Below the pieces are notes generated by a model, which had not been told where the DNA came from, did no database searches, and was given only the letters and a program-made list of their open reading frames with translations. A stretch of 64,000 bases of DNA from Streptomyces sp. CG 926 (lineage in GTDB: Bacteria; Actinomycetota; Actinomycetes; Streptomycetales; Streptomycetaceae), in NCBI RefSeq assembly GCF_003148825.1, contig NZ_QGGZ01000025.1, positions 1 through 64,000 of the forward strand. The letters run 5' to 3'. Of this stretch, positions 7,644 through 16,686 are shown one piece after another; within the stretch, counting starts at the first letter, position 1, and every line of letters begins with the position of its first letter. Position numbers and translations under genes: made by a program.

Positions 7644-8657
7644 ATGGCTTCTGATCGTCCTCGCGCGCTCTCCGGCATCCAGCCCACCTCCGGTTCGTTC
7701 CACCTCGGGAACTACCTCGGAGCCATCCGCCAGTACGTCGCCCTGCAGGAGACGCACGACGCCTTCTACATGGTGGTCGACCTGCACGCGATCACCATGC
7801 CGCAGGATCCGAAGGACCTGCGCGCGAACACCCGGCTCTCCGCGGCGCAGCTGCTGGCCGCCGGCCTGGATCCCGAGCGCTGCACGCTCTTCGTCCAGAG
7901 CCACGTGCCCGAGCACGCGCAGCTCGGTTGGGTCATGAACTGCATCACCGGCTTCGGCGAGGCCAGCCGGATGACCCAGTTCAAGGACAAGTCCGCCAAG
8001 GGCGGCGTCAACAGCGCCAGCGTCGGCCTCTTCACGTACCCGATCCTCCAGGTCGCCGACATCCTGCTGTACCAGGCGAACGCGGTCCCGGTGGGTGAGG
8101 ACCAGCGCCAGCACATCGAGCTGACCCGCGACCTCGCCGAGCGCTTCAACAGCCGGTACGGCCGGACCTTCACCCTCCCCGCCGCGCACATCGTCAAGGA
8201 GGTCGCGAAGATCTACGACCTCCAGGACCCGGCGATCAAGATGTCGAAGTCCGCGTCGTCCCCCAAGGGCCTGATCAACCTCCTCGACGAGCCCAAGGTC
8301 ACCGAGAAGAAGATCAAGAGCGCGGTCACCGACACCGAGGCCGAGATCCGCTTCGACTCCGAGAAGAAGCCCGGCGTCAGCAATCTGCTCACGATCTACT
8401 CCACCCTCACGGGCGAGACGGTCTCCGAGCTGGAGGCCCGCTACGAGGGCAAGGGCTACGGCGCGCTGAAGACCGACCTGGCCGGCGTGATGGTCGATTT
8501 CGTCACACCCTTCAAGAAGCGGACCCAGGAATACCTGGACGACCCGGAGACGCTGGACTCGATCCTGGCCAAGGGCGCGGAGAAGGCCCGTGCCGTCGCG
8601 GCCGAGACCCTCGCGCAGGCCTACGACCGTCTCGGTCTGCTGCCCGCCAAGCACTGA
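7644..8657 (+). CDS. trpS: Tryptophanyl-tRNA synthetase
   Basis: A 337-residue class I aminoacyl-tRNA synthetase that charges tRNA-Trp. The HIGH-type signature is FHLGN near residue 22, after SGIQPTSG, and the KMSKS loop is Lys199-Met-Ser-Lys-Ser in AIKMSKSASSPKG. EDQRQHIELTRDLAERFN is the family block for adenylate and tryptophan binding. The length equals the usual bacterial TrpRS. ATG at 7644 is the first start after the glyA terminator. The gene is followed by a 2H-phosphoesterase gene 97 bases away. Streptomyces can carry a second, indolmycin-resistant TrpRS; which paralogue this is cannot be settled by eye. Confidence 0.95.
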   Translation: MASDRPRALSGIQPTSGSFHLGNYLGAIRQYVALQETHDAFYMVVDLHAITMPQDPKDLRANTRLSAAQLLAAGLDPERCTLFVQSHVPEHAQLGWVMNCITGFGEASRMTQFKDKSAKGGVNSASVGLFTYPILQVADILLYQANAVPVGEDQRQHIELTRDLAERFNSRYGRTFTLPAAHIVKEVAKIYDLQDPAIKMSKSASSPKGLINLLDEPKVTEKKIKSAVTDTEAEIRFDSEKKPGVSNLLTIYSTLTGETVSELEARYEGKGYGALKTDLAGVMVDFVTPFKKRTQEYLDDPETLDSILAKGAEKARAVAAETLAQAYDRLGLLPAKH

Positions 8658-8754
8658 CGAACGCACCTACGGAAAGACAGCCCTGGCACGAACGGGGGTG
8701 CTGCCGCCACACTGGGGCGGCAGCAGTCCACAGCGACAAGCGGAGGAGAGATAC

Positions 8755-9360
8755 GTGGGGACCGTAACGCTCGGCGTTTCGATCGCGGTCCCGGAGCCGT
8801 ACGGCAGCAAGCTCCAGGAGCTGCGCGCCGGCTTCGGGGACGCCGCCGCGCACGGCATCCCCACGCATGTCACCCTCGTCCCGCCCACCGAGGTGGAGGC
8901 GGACCGGCTCCCCGCGATCAGGGCCCACCTGGTCGAGGTCGCGGCCGCCTCCCAAGCCTTTCGGATGCGGCTGGCCGGCACGGGAACCTTCCGCCCCCTC
9001 TCGCCGGTCGTCTTCGTCAAGATCGCCGAAGGGGCCGCGGGCTGCACCCGCCTCCAGAGCGAGGTCCGCGACCCGCACGGGCCGCTCGACCGCGAGCTGG
9101 CCTTCCCGTACCACCCGCACGTCACGGTGGCCCACGGGATCTCCGAGGAGGCGATGGACCTGGCGTTCACGACCCTCGCCGACTACGCCGCCGAGTGGGT
9201 CTGCACGGGGTTCGCGCTCTACGAGCAGGGCTCGGACGGGGTCTGGCGCAAGCTGCGCGAGTACCCCTTCGGGAGCGGGCCGAACTGCGTCCCGGCGCAG
9301 GCGGGCTCACCCGCCGACCACGCGGCCGGGGGCGCCGGCGCGACCGTACCGCCGTCCTGA
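8755..9360 (+). CDS. 2'-5' RNA ligase family protein (2H phosphoesterase)
   Basis: A 201-residue member of the 2H phosphoesterase superfamily. Both catalytic H-x-T/S motifs are present: His38-Val-Thr40 in PTHVTLVPP and His122-Val-Thr124 in HPHVTVAH. Members cleave or form 2'-5' or cyclic phosphodiester bonds in RNA; the physiological substrate here is unknown. I chose GTG at 8755 because GGAGGAG (8742-8748) lies just upstream and the conserved fold begins there; the frame stays open further upstream but overlaps the trpS end. It follows trpS in the same direction, and a YihY gene follows, so a loose operon is possible. Confidence 0.88.
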   Translation: MGTVTLGVSIAVPEPYGSKLQELRAGFGDAAAHGIPTHVTLVPPTEVEADRLPAIRAHLVEVAAASQAFRMRLAGTGTFRPLSPVVFVKIAEGAAGCTRLQSEVRDPHGPLDRELAFPYHPHVTVAHGISEEAMDLAFTTLADYAAEWVCTGFALYEQGSDGVWRKLREYPFGSGPNCVPAQAGSPADHAAGGAGATVPPS

Positions 9361-9559
9361 CGGAGCGGGCGCGGGGCCAGGGGCCGCAGGGCCAAGGGGA
9401 GCCGGGCGATGCGCCGGGCACGGAATCTCAGCCTTCGCAGGACCAGGGTGTGGAACGGGCGACCCGTAGGGCGCGTTTCGGGAAAAGTCACAATCGACGA
9501 CCGTAGCCGCCAGAACCGACAATCCCGGCTATTTCCGGCGGCTGAATTACGGTGACCCC

Positions 9560-10489
9560 ATGGACTGGCTGACGAAACTCCCGGTGATCGGGCCGCTCGT
9601 GTCCCGTCTGATGCGCACGCACGCGTGGCGTTCGTACCAGCGCCTCGACCGTGTCCACTGGACCCGCCTGGCCGCCGCCATCACCTTCATCAGCTTCCTC
9701 GCCCTGTTCCCGCTGATCACCGTGGCGGCCGCGATCGGCGCGGCGCTGCTCAGCCCCGAGCAGCTGGACCGGCTGGAGAAGAACCTCTCCGAGCAGGTTC
9801 CGGGCATCTCCGACCAGCTGAACATCGAGGGTCTCGTCGACAACGCCGGCACCGTCGGTCTCGTCGCCGGCGCGATCCTGCTGCTGACCGGTATCGGCTG
9901 GGTGGGCTCCATGCGGGACTGCCTGCGCGCGGTCTGGGAGAAGGACGACGAGGACGACGGGAACCCCTTCGCCCGCAAGGGCAAGGACACGCTCGTCCTC
10001 CTCGGCCTCGGCGGCGTGGGCCTGGCCTCGGCCGCCGCCTCCATCCTGGGATCCAGTGCCGTCGGGAAGTCCGCCGACTGGCTGGGCATCCCGCGCGAGG
10101 GCGCGGGCGGGGCGCTGCTGCGCACCCTCGCCTTCCTCGTCGGTGTCGTGGCCGCCTTCCTGCTGCTGCTCTACGTCCTGACCCTGCTCCCGGGCGTCGA
10201 ACCGCCGCGCGGCCGCCTGATCCAGGCGGCCCTCATCGGCGCGGCCGGCTTCGAACTGCTGAAACTGCTGCTCAGCGGCTATATGCGCGGGGTCGCCGCG
10301 AAGAGCATGTACGGGGCCTTCGGTGTGCCGATCGCCCTGCTGCTCTGGATCAACTTCACGGCCAAGCTGCTTCTGTTCGTCGCCTCCTGGACGGCCACCC
10401 GCGACGACGCGGACGGCGACGGCGCGCAGGACCCTCCCCCGGACGTCCCGGAACCCCCTGGCCCCCCGGCCGCCGCACGCCCGGCCTGA
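9560..10489 (+). CDS. YihY/virulence factor BrkB family membrane protein
   Basis: A 309-residue integral membrane protein with about six membrane segments. It begins with a short cytoplasmic stretch containing RLAAAITFISFLALFPLITV, the characteristic YihY/BrkB first helix. MYGAFGVPIALLLWINFTAKLLLFVASWTA is the equally typical last helix pair. The C-terminal tail is acidic and then proline-rich (about residues 280-309). Despite the old name RNase BN, the family is not an RNase, and no biochemical role is established. ATG at 9560 gives the standard N-terminus. The 199-bp gap before it holds nothing I recognise. Confidence 0.92.
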   Translation: MDWLTKLPVIGPLVSRLMRTHAWRSYQRLDRVHWTRLAAAITFISFLALFPLITVAAAIGAALLSPEQLDRLEKNLSEQVPGISDQLNIEGLVDNAGTVGLVAGAILLLTGIGWVGSMRDCLRAVWEKDDEDDGNPFARKGKDTLVLLGLGGVGLASAAASILGSSAVGKSADWLGIPREGAGGALLRTLAFLVGVVAAFLLLLYVLTLLPGVEPPRGRLIQAALIGAAGFELLKLLLSGYMRGVAAKSMYGAFGVPIALLLWINFTAKLLLFVASWTATRDDADGDGAQDPPPDVPEPPGPPAAARPA

Positions 10490-10563
10490 ACACACCGCCG
10501 GCGTACCGGTGGCGCACCGGTGTGGGGCCCGATGCGCCACCGGAGTACCACCGGCGGGACGCG

Positions 10564-10992
10564 CTACCAGGTGCCGTTGCCGCAGCCGTACACCCACCGG
10601 TGCGAGGCGGCGTTGTCGTGGACCGCCTTCCCCTGACCACTGGCGTCGTTGTTGCGCGTCCAGTTGAACGTCTGCGCGTTGCCCCGCAGGTTCCACTCGG
10701 TGCCGTACCCGATGCAGGCGTAGGCGCCGGTGTTGTTCTCGTTGTAGTAGATGTTCACGTGGTCGCGGCCGCCGGCGCTGCCGCTGTTGCGCACCCAGTC
10801 GACCTTGTTCTTGACCTGGTACGGCCAGTCGTTGGAGTTGCCGGCGTTCTGGTACAGGTAGTTGTAGTCGTCCGAGTAGGCGCAGAAGTTCGTGTAACCG
10901 CAGCCACCGTCGGCCTGCGCCGCCGTCGGAACGGCCACGACCGCCGCGCCGGCGATCGCGAGCCCCGCGAAGAGCGTCCTGAGCTTGTTCAT
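10564..10992 (-). CDS. Secreted peptidase-inhibitor family I36-like protein
   Basis: A 142-residue secreted protein. A Sec signal peptide with a Lys/Arg N-terminus and an Ala/Val-rich core ends at AQA-DGG near residue 29. The mature domain is rich in Asn, Tyr and Gly and has paired cysteines (GGCGYTNFCAYSDD, YACIGYGTEW, VYGCGNGTW). This suits the small beta/gamma-crystallin-like fold of Streptomyces metalloproteinase inhibitors (family I36). The target protease is unknown. ATG at 10992 follows GGGA on the minus strand. It lies downstream of the other secreted-protein gene on the same strand, 58 bases away. Confidence 0.8.
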   Translation of the reverse strand: MNKLRTLFAGLAIAGAAVVAVPTAAQADGGCGYTNFCAYSDDYNYLYQNAGNSNDWPYQVKNKVDWVRNSGSAGGRDHVNIYYNENNTGAYACIGYGTEWNLRGNAQTFNWTRNNDASGQGKAVHDNAASHRWVYGCGNGTW

Positions 10993-11050
10993 GTGGGGTC
11001 CCTCCCAGTAGTGCCGTGCGTGGTTCACCGCCGGTCGGCGGTACGCGATG

Positions 11051-11947
11051 TCAGCTCCCGGAATGCCGGGCGACCACATCGCGAGCTGTGGGCAGGGCCG
11101 CCACCTGCATCCGCCGCATGGCGTCGAAGGCGGCCCGGTGCTCGGCGCGGATCATGTCCGAAAAGCGCCGGTGCAGGTCCTGTGCGGTGTCGGCGAGGCC
11201 GGTCGAGCGGGCGCACTCGGCCTGGGCGGTGGCCATCGGTACGTCCTGGGCCTCGGCGGCCGGGCCGGTCCGGGCCAGTTGCTCGTCGCGCTGGCGGACC
11301 GGGTGCGCGGCCGGGAAACCGCGCCGGCCGACGCACTCGCTCCAGCCGGCCAGCGCCGTGCGGAACGCGGGGTCCTCGCCGACCCGGCCGGTGCGTACCG
11401 CGCCGAGCTGCTTCACGGTCTCGCTCGCGCCGAACCAGAGGCGTACGTCCCCGTAGAGCTCCCGCCACGAGGTGGTGATGCAGCCCCGGTCGCTGTGGCT
11501 CAGCGTGCCGCCGCCCGGGTTCTCGACGGCCAGCCCCTTCGAGTCGGGGCCCATGAGCGCCACCCCCAGAGCCTCCAGCCGCTCCGCGGACAGCCCGCTC
11601 TGATACCGGGCGCGCGGGCCGGCCGCCGCCTCCTGGTCCAGCTGTTGTTCGATCCGGCGCCCGAAGCCGTGGGCGCGGGCCCAGTCCACGTCGTCGACGC
11701 CGTACGGGAAGTCCCGCAGGTCAGGGTGCGGCACGCGCGGGACCGGCCAGTACGAGAAGCCCTGCGCCCGCATGCAGTCCTGTACGAGCAGTTCCCCCGC
11801 GGTGTGGAGCAGATCCAGCTCGGCCGTCTCCGGGGCGCGCGCCGGGGCCCGCTGCCCGGCGCCGTCGGCCGGGAGCGCGGTCCAGGCCGCCCCGGCGAGC
11901 AGCGCGCCACAGGCCACCGTGACGACGGCCGACCATCTCCTGTGCAT
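11051..11947 (-). CDS. Secreted protein of unknown function
   Basis: A 298-residue protein with an N-terminal signal (MHRRWSAVVTVACGALLAGAAWTAL, residues 1-25) and no clear lipobox in the usual place. The mature part is mostly helical and charged, with isolated cysteines in VQDCMRAQGFSYWPV, GCITTSWRELYGD, GWSECVGRR and AECARS, possibly two disulfides. I recall similar hypothetical exported proteins in Streptomyces, often annotated only as secreted. No catalytic motif is visible. It may be cotranscribed with the inhibitor-like gene downstream. Confidence 0.75.
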   Translation of the reverse strand: MHRRWSAVVTVACGALLAGAAWTALPADGAGQRAPARAPETAELDLLHTAGELLVQDCMRAQGFSYWPVPRVPHPDLRDFPYGVDDVDWARAHGFGRRIEQQLDQEAAAGPRARYQSGLSAERLEALGVALMGPDSKGLAVENPGGGTLSHSDRGCITTSWRELYGDVRLWFGASETVKQLGAVRTGRVGEDPAFRTALAGWSECVGRRGFPAAHPVRQRDEQLARTGPAAEAQDVPMATAQAECARSTGLADTAQDLHRRFSDMIRAEHRAAFDAMRRMQVAALPTARDVVARHSGS

Positions 11948-12087
11948 GACAGGACCCCCTTCCCGCTGGCTTCATGCCGACGGGAGCGAGCAAACCCTGC
12001 CGAAGTCCTGTGGTGAACCTGTGAGTTGATAGGTGGTGCGGGCCCCGGAACCGAGCTAGGAGGCCCGCTCGGACCTTTCGGCCGGTC

Positions 12088-13329
12088 TCAGATCAGCTCC
12101 TCGCCCCGGCCGCGGCGACCCCGGGGCAGGCGGCGGTTGATCACGAAGGCGCCGCCCGCCAGTACGGCCAGCACACCGCCCGCGACGCCCAACGCGGTGC
12201 CCGCGCCGCCGCCCGCGTCCTTGCCGGCCGCCGACGGGTCGTTCTCGTGCGACTGGGCCGGGGAGCCGTGCGAGGAGGCGTCCGCGCTCTTCGGCGACAC
12301 CAGCTCACCCACCGGCTTGACCTTCCCGGCCGCCGCGAAACCCCAGTCGAGGAGCGCGGCGGTCTGCTCGTACACCAGGTTCGCCCCGCCTCCGTCCGGA
12401 TTCATCACCGTGACCAGCAGCTTGCGGGAACCCTGCTGGGCGACGCCCGTGAAGGTGGCTCCGGCCATCGAGGTGTTGCCGTTCTTCACCCCGGCCATCC
12501 CCTTGTACGGGGTGATCCCGGACGCGCCGGTCAGCAGTCGGTTGGTGTTCGCGATCTCGAAGTACTCGCGCGGCTTCCCGGGTTCCTGCAGCCCGGGGAA
12601 CTTCGCGCTCACCGTGCCGCAGTACTCCCTGAAGTCCTGCTTCTGCAGGCCGGAGCGGGCGAACAGCGTGAGGTCGTACGCGCTCGACACCTGCCCCGGG
12701 GCGTCGTACCCGTCCGGGGACACCACATGGGTGTCCAGCGCCTGGAGCTCCTCGGCGTGCGCCTGCATGTCCTTGACGGTCTTGTCGATGCCGCCGTTCA
12801 TGGCGGAGAGGACGTGCACGGCGTCGTTGCCGGACTTGAGGAACACGCCGAGCCACAGGTCGTGGACCGAGTATTCGAGGTGCTCCTTGACCCCGACCAT
12901 GCTGCTGCCCGGGCCCACGCCCTCCATGTCCTTGTCGGTGACCTGGTGGACCTGGTCCTTGGGCAGGGTCGGCAGCACGGTGTCCGCGAAGAGCATCTTC
13001 ATGGTCGAGGCCGGGGGCAGCTGCCAGTGCGCGTTGTGCGCGGCCAGCACCTCGCCGGACTCGGCGTCCGCCACGATCCAGGAGCGCCCGGTCAGGTTCG
13101 CCGGCAGCGCGGGCGCGCCCGGCAGCAGGTTCACCTGGGTGCCCGGCTGGCCGAGCAGGGATCCGCCGACCGTGGACATCGAGACGGGCGGCGCGGGGGC
13201 CGGAGCCTTACCCGATTGGCCCTTCGCATCGGCCGGCGGGCTCGGCGCGGCGTGCGCGGGGGCCATGAACACGGTGGGGACCAGCAACGCGGCGAAAAGG
13301 ACCGTCAGCGCGGTCGTCTTGGCAGACAC
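12088..13329 (-). CDS. D-alanyl-D-alanine carboxypeptidase (low-mass penicillin-binding protein)
   Basis: A 413-residue exported serine peptidase that trims the terminal D-Ala from peptidoglycan stem peptides. After a signal segment (about residues 4-30) come SxxK as Ser108-Thr-Met-Lys111, SxN as SGNDAV, and the third motif as Lys282-Asn-Gly284. Most family members have Lys-Thr-Gly, so Asn283 is unusual. The C-terminus has a stalk and a final transmembrane helix followed by Arg-rich residues (RRLPRGRRGRGEE), anchoring it in the membrane. I chose GTG at 13329 because it begins the signal peptide; the frame stays open further upstream but overlaps the divergent membrane-protein gene. No strong ribosome site is visible. 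Confidence 0.88.
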   Translation of the reverse strand: MSAKTTALTVLFAALLVPTVFMAPAHAAPSPPADAKGQSGKAPAPAPPVSMSTVGGSLLGQPGTQVNLLPGAPALPANLTGRSWIVADAESGEVLAAHNAHWQLPPASTMKMLFADTVLPTLPKDQVHQVTDKDMEGVGPGSSMVGVKEHLEYSVHDLWLGVFLKSGNDAVHVLSAMNGGIDKTVKDMQAHAEELQALDTHVVSPDGYDAPGQVSSAYDLTLFARSGLQKQDFREYCGTVSAKFPGLQEPGKPREYFEIANTNRLLTGASGITPYKGMAGVKNGNTSMAGATFTGVAQQGSRKLLVTVMNPDGGGANLVYEQTAALLDWGFAAAGKVKPVGELVSPKSADASSHGSPAQSHENDPSAAGKDAGGGAGTALGVAGGVLAVLAGGAFVINRRLPRGRRGRGEELI

Positions 13330-13450
13330 GCAGGTGAAAGTACATCCCGATGAGCTGGAGGGCGCAGCGGACCGGCCCAATCGAGGAAACCACCCCCGGG
13401 ACAGCCCACCCCGGCGCGTCCGTCCTGGGGACGAATCGGATACTGAAGGC

Positions 13451-13726
13451 ATGAGACTCAGCCGTACCGCCTCCTGGTTCCTGCTCGCCTTCGGAGTGTG
13501 GAGCTGGTTCATCTGGGTGTCTTTCGTCCGGAACCTGTGGAAGAACGGCAGTGGCCTTGCCTTCGATGCGGCGGGCGATCCCACTTCCTACTTCTGGGTG
13601 CACCTGACGCTCGCGGTGACGTCCTTTCTCCTGGGGACGGCGGTCGGCGTGCTCGGGTTGCGTAGCGTCCTCGTCCTGCGGCGTGCGTCACGCGCGGAGC
13701 GTCCGGATCCGGACACCTCGGCATGA
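13451..13726 (+). CDS. SCO4848-family small membrane protein
   Basis: A 91-residue protein with two membrane helices (residues about 7-30 and 55-80) and a charged C-terminus. The N-terminus reads MRLSRTASWFLLAFGVWSWF. It matches my memory of a conserved Streptomyces family named after SCO4848; its function is unknown. Its TGA overlaps the ATG of the metallophosphoesterase gene (ATGA at 13723-13726), so the two are translationally coupled and may act together in the membrane. Confidence 0.85.
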   Translation: MRLSRTASWFLLAFGVWSWFIWVSFVRNLWKNGSGLAFDAAGDPTSYFWVHLTLAVTSFLLGTAVGVLGLRSVLVLRRASRAERPDPDTSA

Positions 13727-14988
13727 CGATCCTGATCTTCGCCCTCGTCGCCCTGGCGGTCTGCGCCCTGCTGGTCCTGGTCCACCGGTGGCTCTGGATC
13801 CGCCTGGTCCGCGACACCACCACCCCCGGCGGCCGGACCCGGCGCGTCGGCACGGCCTTGGCCATCGCCCTGCCCCTCCTCTCTGTGGCCGCGCTCACCA
13901 CGGGACGCGCGGGCGCCCCCTTCCGGCTCCAGCAGACGGTGGCCTGGCCCGGGTACCTCTGGCTCGCGGCACTCCTCTACCTGACCCTGACGATGCTGGT
14001 CGCGGAGCCGATCCGCGCGTTGTGGCTGCGCCGTTCGGCCCACCGTGATTCCACCGGACCGGTGGTCGAGCGGCCCGAGCCCGTGGAGGTGCCCGCCGCG
14101 GCGGCGCCCGCGGCCGCCCCGCCCGCCCCGGTCGCCACCGAGCGCCCCGCCGTGGCCGACGGGCTGAGCCGGCGCCGGTTCGTCGCCCGTACGGTCGGCG
14201 GGACGGCCGCCGCCGTCGCCCTCGGCACGGTCGGGGCGGGGACCTACGGGGTCCTGCGCGGGCCGAGCGTGAAGCGGGTGACGGTCCCCCTCGCCAAACT
14301 TCCGCGCGCGGCGCACGGCTTCCGGATCGCGGTCGTCAGCGACGTCCACCTCGGCCCGGTGCTCGGTCGCGCCCACACCCAGCGCATCGTCGACACGGTC
14401 AACCGCACCCGGCCCGACCTCATCGCCGTCGTCGGCGACCTCGTCGACGGCAGCGTCCCCGACCTCGGGCACGCGGCGGAGCCGCTGCGCCTGCTCGAAG
14501 CCCGCCACGGCGCGTTCTTCGTCACCGGGAACCACGAGTACTTCTCCGGCGCCCAGCAGTGGATCGACCACGTCCGCGAGCTGGGGCTGAACCCGCTGGA
14601 GAACGCCCGGAAGGAGCTGCCCCACTTCGACCTCGCCGGGGTCAACGACATCCAGGGCGAGCAGGAGGGCAAGGGTCCCGACTTCGGCGCGGCCCTCGGC
14701 GACCGGGACCGGACGCGGGCCGCCGTGCTGTTGGCGCACCAGCCCGTCGTCATCCACGACGCCGTCCGCCACGGCGTCGACCTCCAGCTCTCCGGCCACA
14801 CCCACGGCGGCCAGCTCTGGCCCGGCAACTACCTCGCGGAGCTCGCCAACCCCACCGTCGCCGGTCTGGAGCGCTACGGCGACACCCAGCTCTACGTGTC
14901 CCGCGGGGCCGGAGCCTGGGGACCGCCGGTCAGGGTGGGGGCGCCGTCCGACGTCACTGTCGTCGAACTCGCCTCATTTCAGGCCTGA
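13723..14988 (+). CDS. Membrane-anchored metallophosphoesterase
   Basis: A 421-residue protein. Residues 1-105 contain about three membrane helices. A Pro/Ala linker (about 115-140) follows, then SRRRFVARTVGGTAA near residue 148, which looks like an internal twin-arginine segment before another hydrophobic stretch. The calcineurin-like domain starts near 185, with metal ligands Asp207 and His209 (SDVHLG), GDLVDG, Asn270 and His271 (GNHEYF), and His359/His361 (GHTHGGQLWPG). The family includes YaeI/YkuE-like phosphodiesterases acting on lipids such as UDP-diacylglucosamine; the substrate here is unknown. The active domain probably faces outside. It is coupled to the small membrane protein by an ATGA overlap. 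Confidence 0.9.
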   Translation: MTILIFALVALAVCALLVLVHRWLWIRLVRDTTTPGGRTRRVGTALAIALPLLSVAALTTGRAGAPFRLQQTVAWPGYLWLAALLYLTLTMLVAEPIRALWLRRSAHRDSTGPVVERPEPVEVPAAAAPAAAPPAPVATERPAVADGLSRRRFVARTVGGTAAAVALGTVGAGTYGVLRGPSVKRVTVPLAKLPRAAHGFRIAVVSDVHLGPVLGRAHTQRIVDTVNRTRPDLIAVVGDLVDGSVPDLGHAAEPLRLLEARHGAFFVTGNHEYFSGAQQWIDHVRELGLNPLENARKELPHFDLAGVNDIQGEQEGKGPDFGAALGDRDRTRAAVLLAHQPVVIHDAVRHGVDLQLSGHTHGGQLWPGNYLAELANPTVAGLERYGDTQLYVSRGAGAWGPPVRVGAPSDVTVVELASFQA

Positions 14989-15111
14989 TCGGGACCGAAC
15001 GTCGAAGCGATCCTCCTCAACTCGCCTTCCGGTGGCTGATATTCCGTGATGGGATGACCGTTAATCGGACAGCGCATCGCTGTCATCGGGACATGGGGTG
15101 GGGTTCAGGGG

Positions 15112-16668
15112 ATGCGGTCTGTCCGCTCGAAGATGATCGCGGCCGGGCTCGTCCTCGGCGTGGCCGGCGTGGGTGCCTGGCAGTTGCTGCCCGGGGACGG
15201 AAACGGCCGCGGTGCCGTCCGGGTCGGGACGAGTGACGTCGTCTCCTCCCTCGACCCCGCGGGGGCGTACGACGCCGGTTCCTGGGCCCTGTTCAGCAAC
15301 ATCTACCAGTCGCTGTTGACCATCAAGCCCGGGTCCGACGCCCCCGTGCCGGACGCCGCCGCCTCCTGCGGTTTCGTGGGCCAGAAGCTCACGGTCTACC
15401 GGTGCGAGCTCCGCACCGACGTGAAGTTCACGGGCGGCCGCACGATCACCGCCGAGGACGTCAAGTACTCCTTCGACCGCATCAAGGCGATCAACTCCGA
15501 CCAGGGCCCGGCCCCGCTCTTCAACACCCTGGAGTCGGTCGAGGCCGAGGGTCGGACGGTCACCTTCAACCTCTCCGCCGGCGACGCCACCTTCCCCTTC
15601 AAGATCGCGACAGGTGCCGCCGCGATCGTCGACAAGGACAAGTACCCGGCGAAGTCCCTGCGCGAGGACGGCAAGGTCGACGGCTCCGGACCGTACGCGC
15701 TGGGCGAGTACAAGGCCGGTACGAGCGCCGAGCTGAGGCCCAACGACTCGTACAAGGGCCAGGGCAAGCCCGCCCACACGTCCGTCACCGTCAAGTACTT
15801 CAAGGACTCCGAGCAACTCGACCAGGCCTGGAAGGGCCACCAGATCGACGTCGCCCACCGGGACATGCCGCCCACCGTGCTGGCCGGTCTCAACCCGGGC
15901 CTGAAGGACACCCGCTACCAGGCCTCCGGCGGCAGCGAGACCCGCTCCATCGTCTTCAACGTCCGCCCCGGCTCCACCGCGGCCCCGCTCGCCGTCCGCC
16001 AGGCCGTCGCCGCCGTGCTCGACCGCTCCAAGGTGGCCGTGGAGGTCCACAAGGGGACGGTCACGCCGCTGTACTCCCTGGTCCCGGCCGGTATCGCCGG
16101 CCACAGCACGCCGTTCTTCGACGCCTACCCGACGCCGAACGTGGCCACCGCCAAGAAGCTCTTCAAGGACGCCGGGATCAATTCGGCCGTCCACCTCAAC
16201 CTCGGCGTGAACGTACGCGGCGCGAACATGCCCGAGGCCGATGAGCTCAAGCGCCAGCTGGAGTCCACCGGCCTCTTCGAGGTGACGATCAAGCCGGTCG
16301 AGCAGTGGAGCGACTTCCAGAAGGGCTACGCGGCGGGGGAGTTCGACGCCTACACCATCGGTTGGATCGCGGACTTCCCGGACGCGGACAACTTCCTCGC
16401 CCCGCTCGTCGGCGCCGACTCCTCCATGAACAACGGCTTCTCCGACAAGCGCGTGGACGAGCTGATCACCCGCACCCAGTCCCACTCGGAGCGGAGCGAG
16501 GCGGCCACCGAGTTCCGCGACCTCCAGAAGCTGGTCGCCCAGCAGGCCCCGATGGTGCCGATCTGGCAGAAGAAGGACTACGTGATGTCCCGCGAGGACG
16601 TCACCGGAGCCCAGTACCTGTCCGACGGCACCGGCGTCTGGCGGCTGTGGGAACTCGACTGGCTGTAG
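15112..16668 (+). CDS. Peptide-type ABC transporter substrate-binding protein (SBP family 5)
   Basis: A 518-residue extracellular solute-binding protein of the DppA/OppA family. A short signal-anchor (MRSVRSKMIAAGLVLGVAGVGAW) is followed by the usual RVGTSDVVSSLDPAGAYD and the family block GRTITAEDVKYSFDRIK. No lipobox cysteine is visible at the usual site, so it may be membrane-anchored by its first helix. No permease or ATPase genes adjoin it, so it probably serves a transporter encoded elsewhere. GTG or ATG alternatives are close, and ATG at 15112 gives the complete signal. A 123-bp upstream gap holds no recognisable motif. Confidence 0.88.
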   Translation: MRSVRSKMIAAGLVLGVAGVGAWQLLPGDGNGRGAVRVGTSDVVSSLDPAGAYDAGSWALFSNIYQSLLTIKPGSDAPVPDAAASCGFVGQKLTVYRCELRTDVKFTGGRTITAEDVKYSFDRIKAINSDQGPAPLFNTLESVEAEGRTVTFNLSAGDATFPFKIATGAAAIVDKDKYPAKSLREDGKVDGSGPYALGEYKAGTSAELRPNDSYKGQGKPAHTSVTVKYFKDSEQLDQAWKGHQIDVAHRDMPPTVLAGLNPGLKDTRYQASGGSETRSIVFNVRPGSTAAPLAVRQAVAAVLDRSKVAVEVHKGTVTPLYSLVPAGIAGHSTPFFDAYPTPNVATAKKLFKDAGINSAVHLNLGVNVRGANMPEADELKRQLESTGLFEVTIKPVEQWSDFQKGYAAGEFDAYTIGWIADFPDADNFLAPLVGADSSMNNGFSDKRVDELITRTQSHSERSEAATEFRDLQKLVAQQAPMVPIWQKKDYVMSREDVTGAQYLSDGTGVWRLWELDWL

Positions 16669-16686
16669 CCGTCGAGGTCCCGGAGG

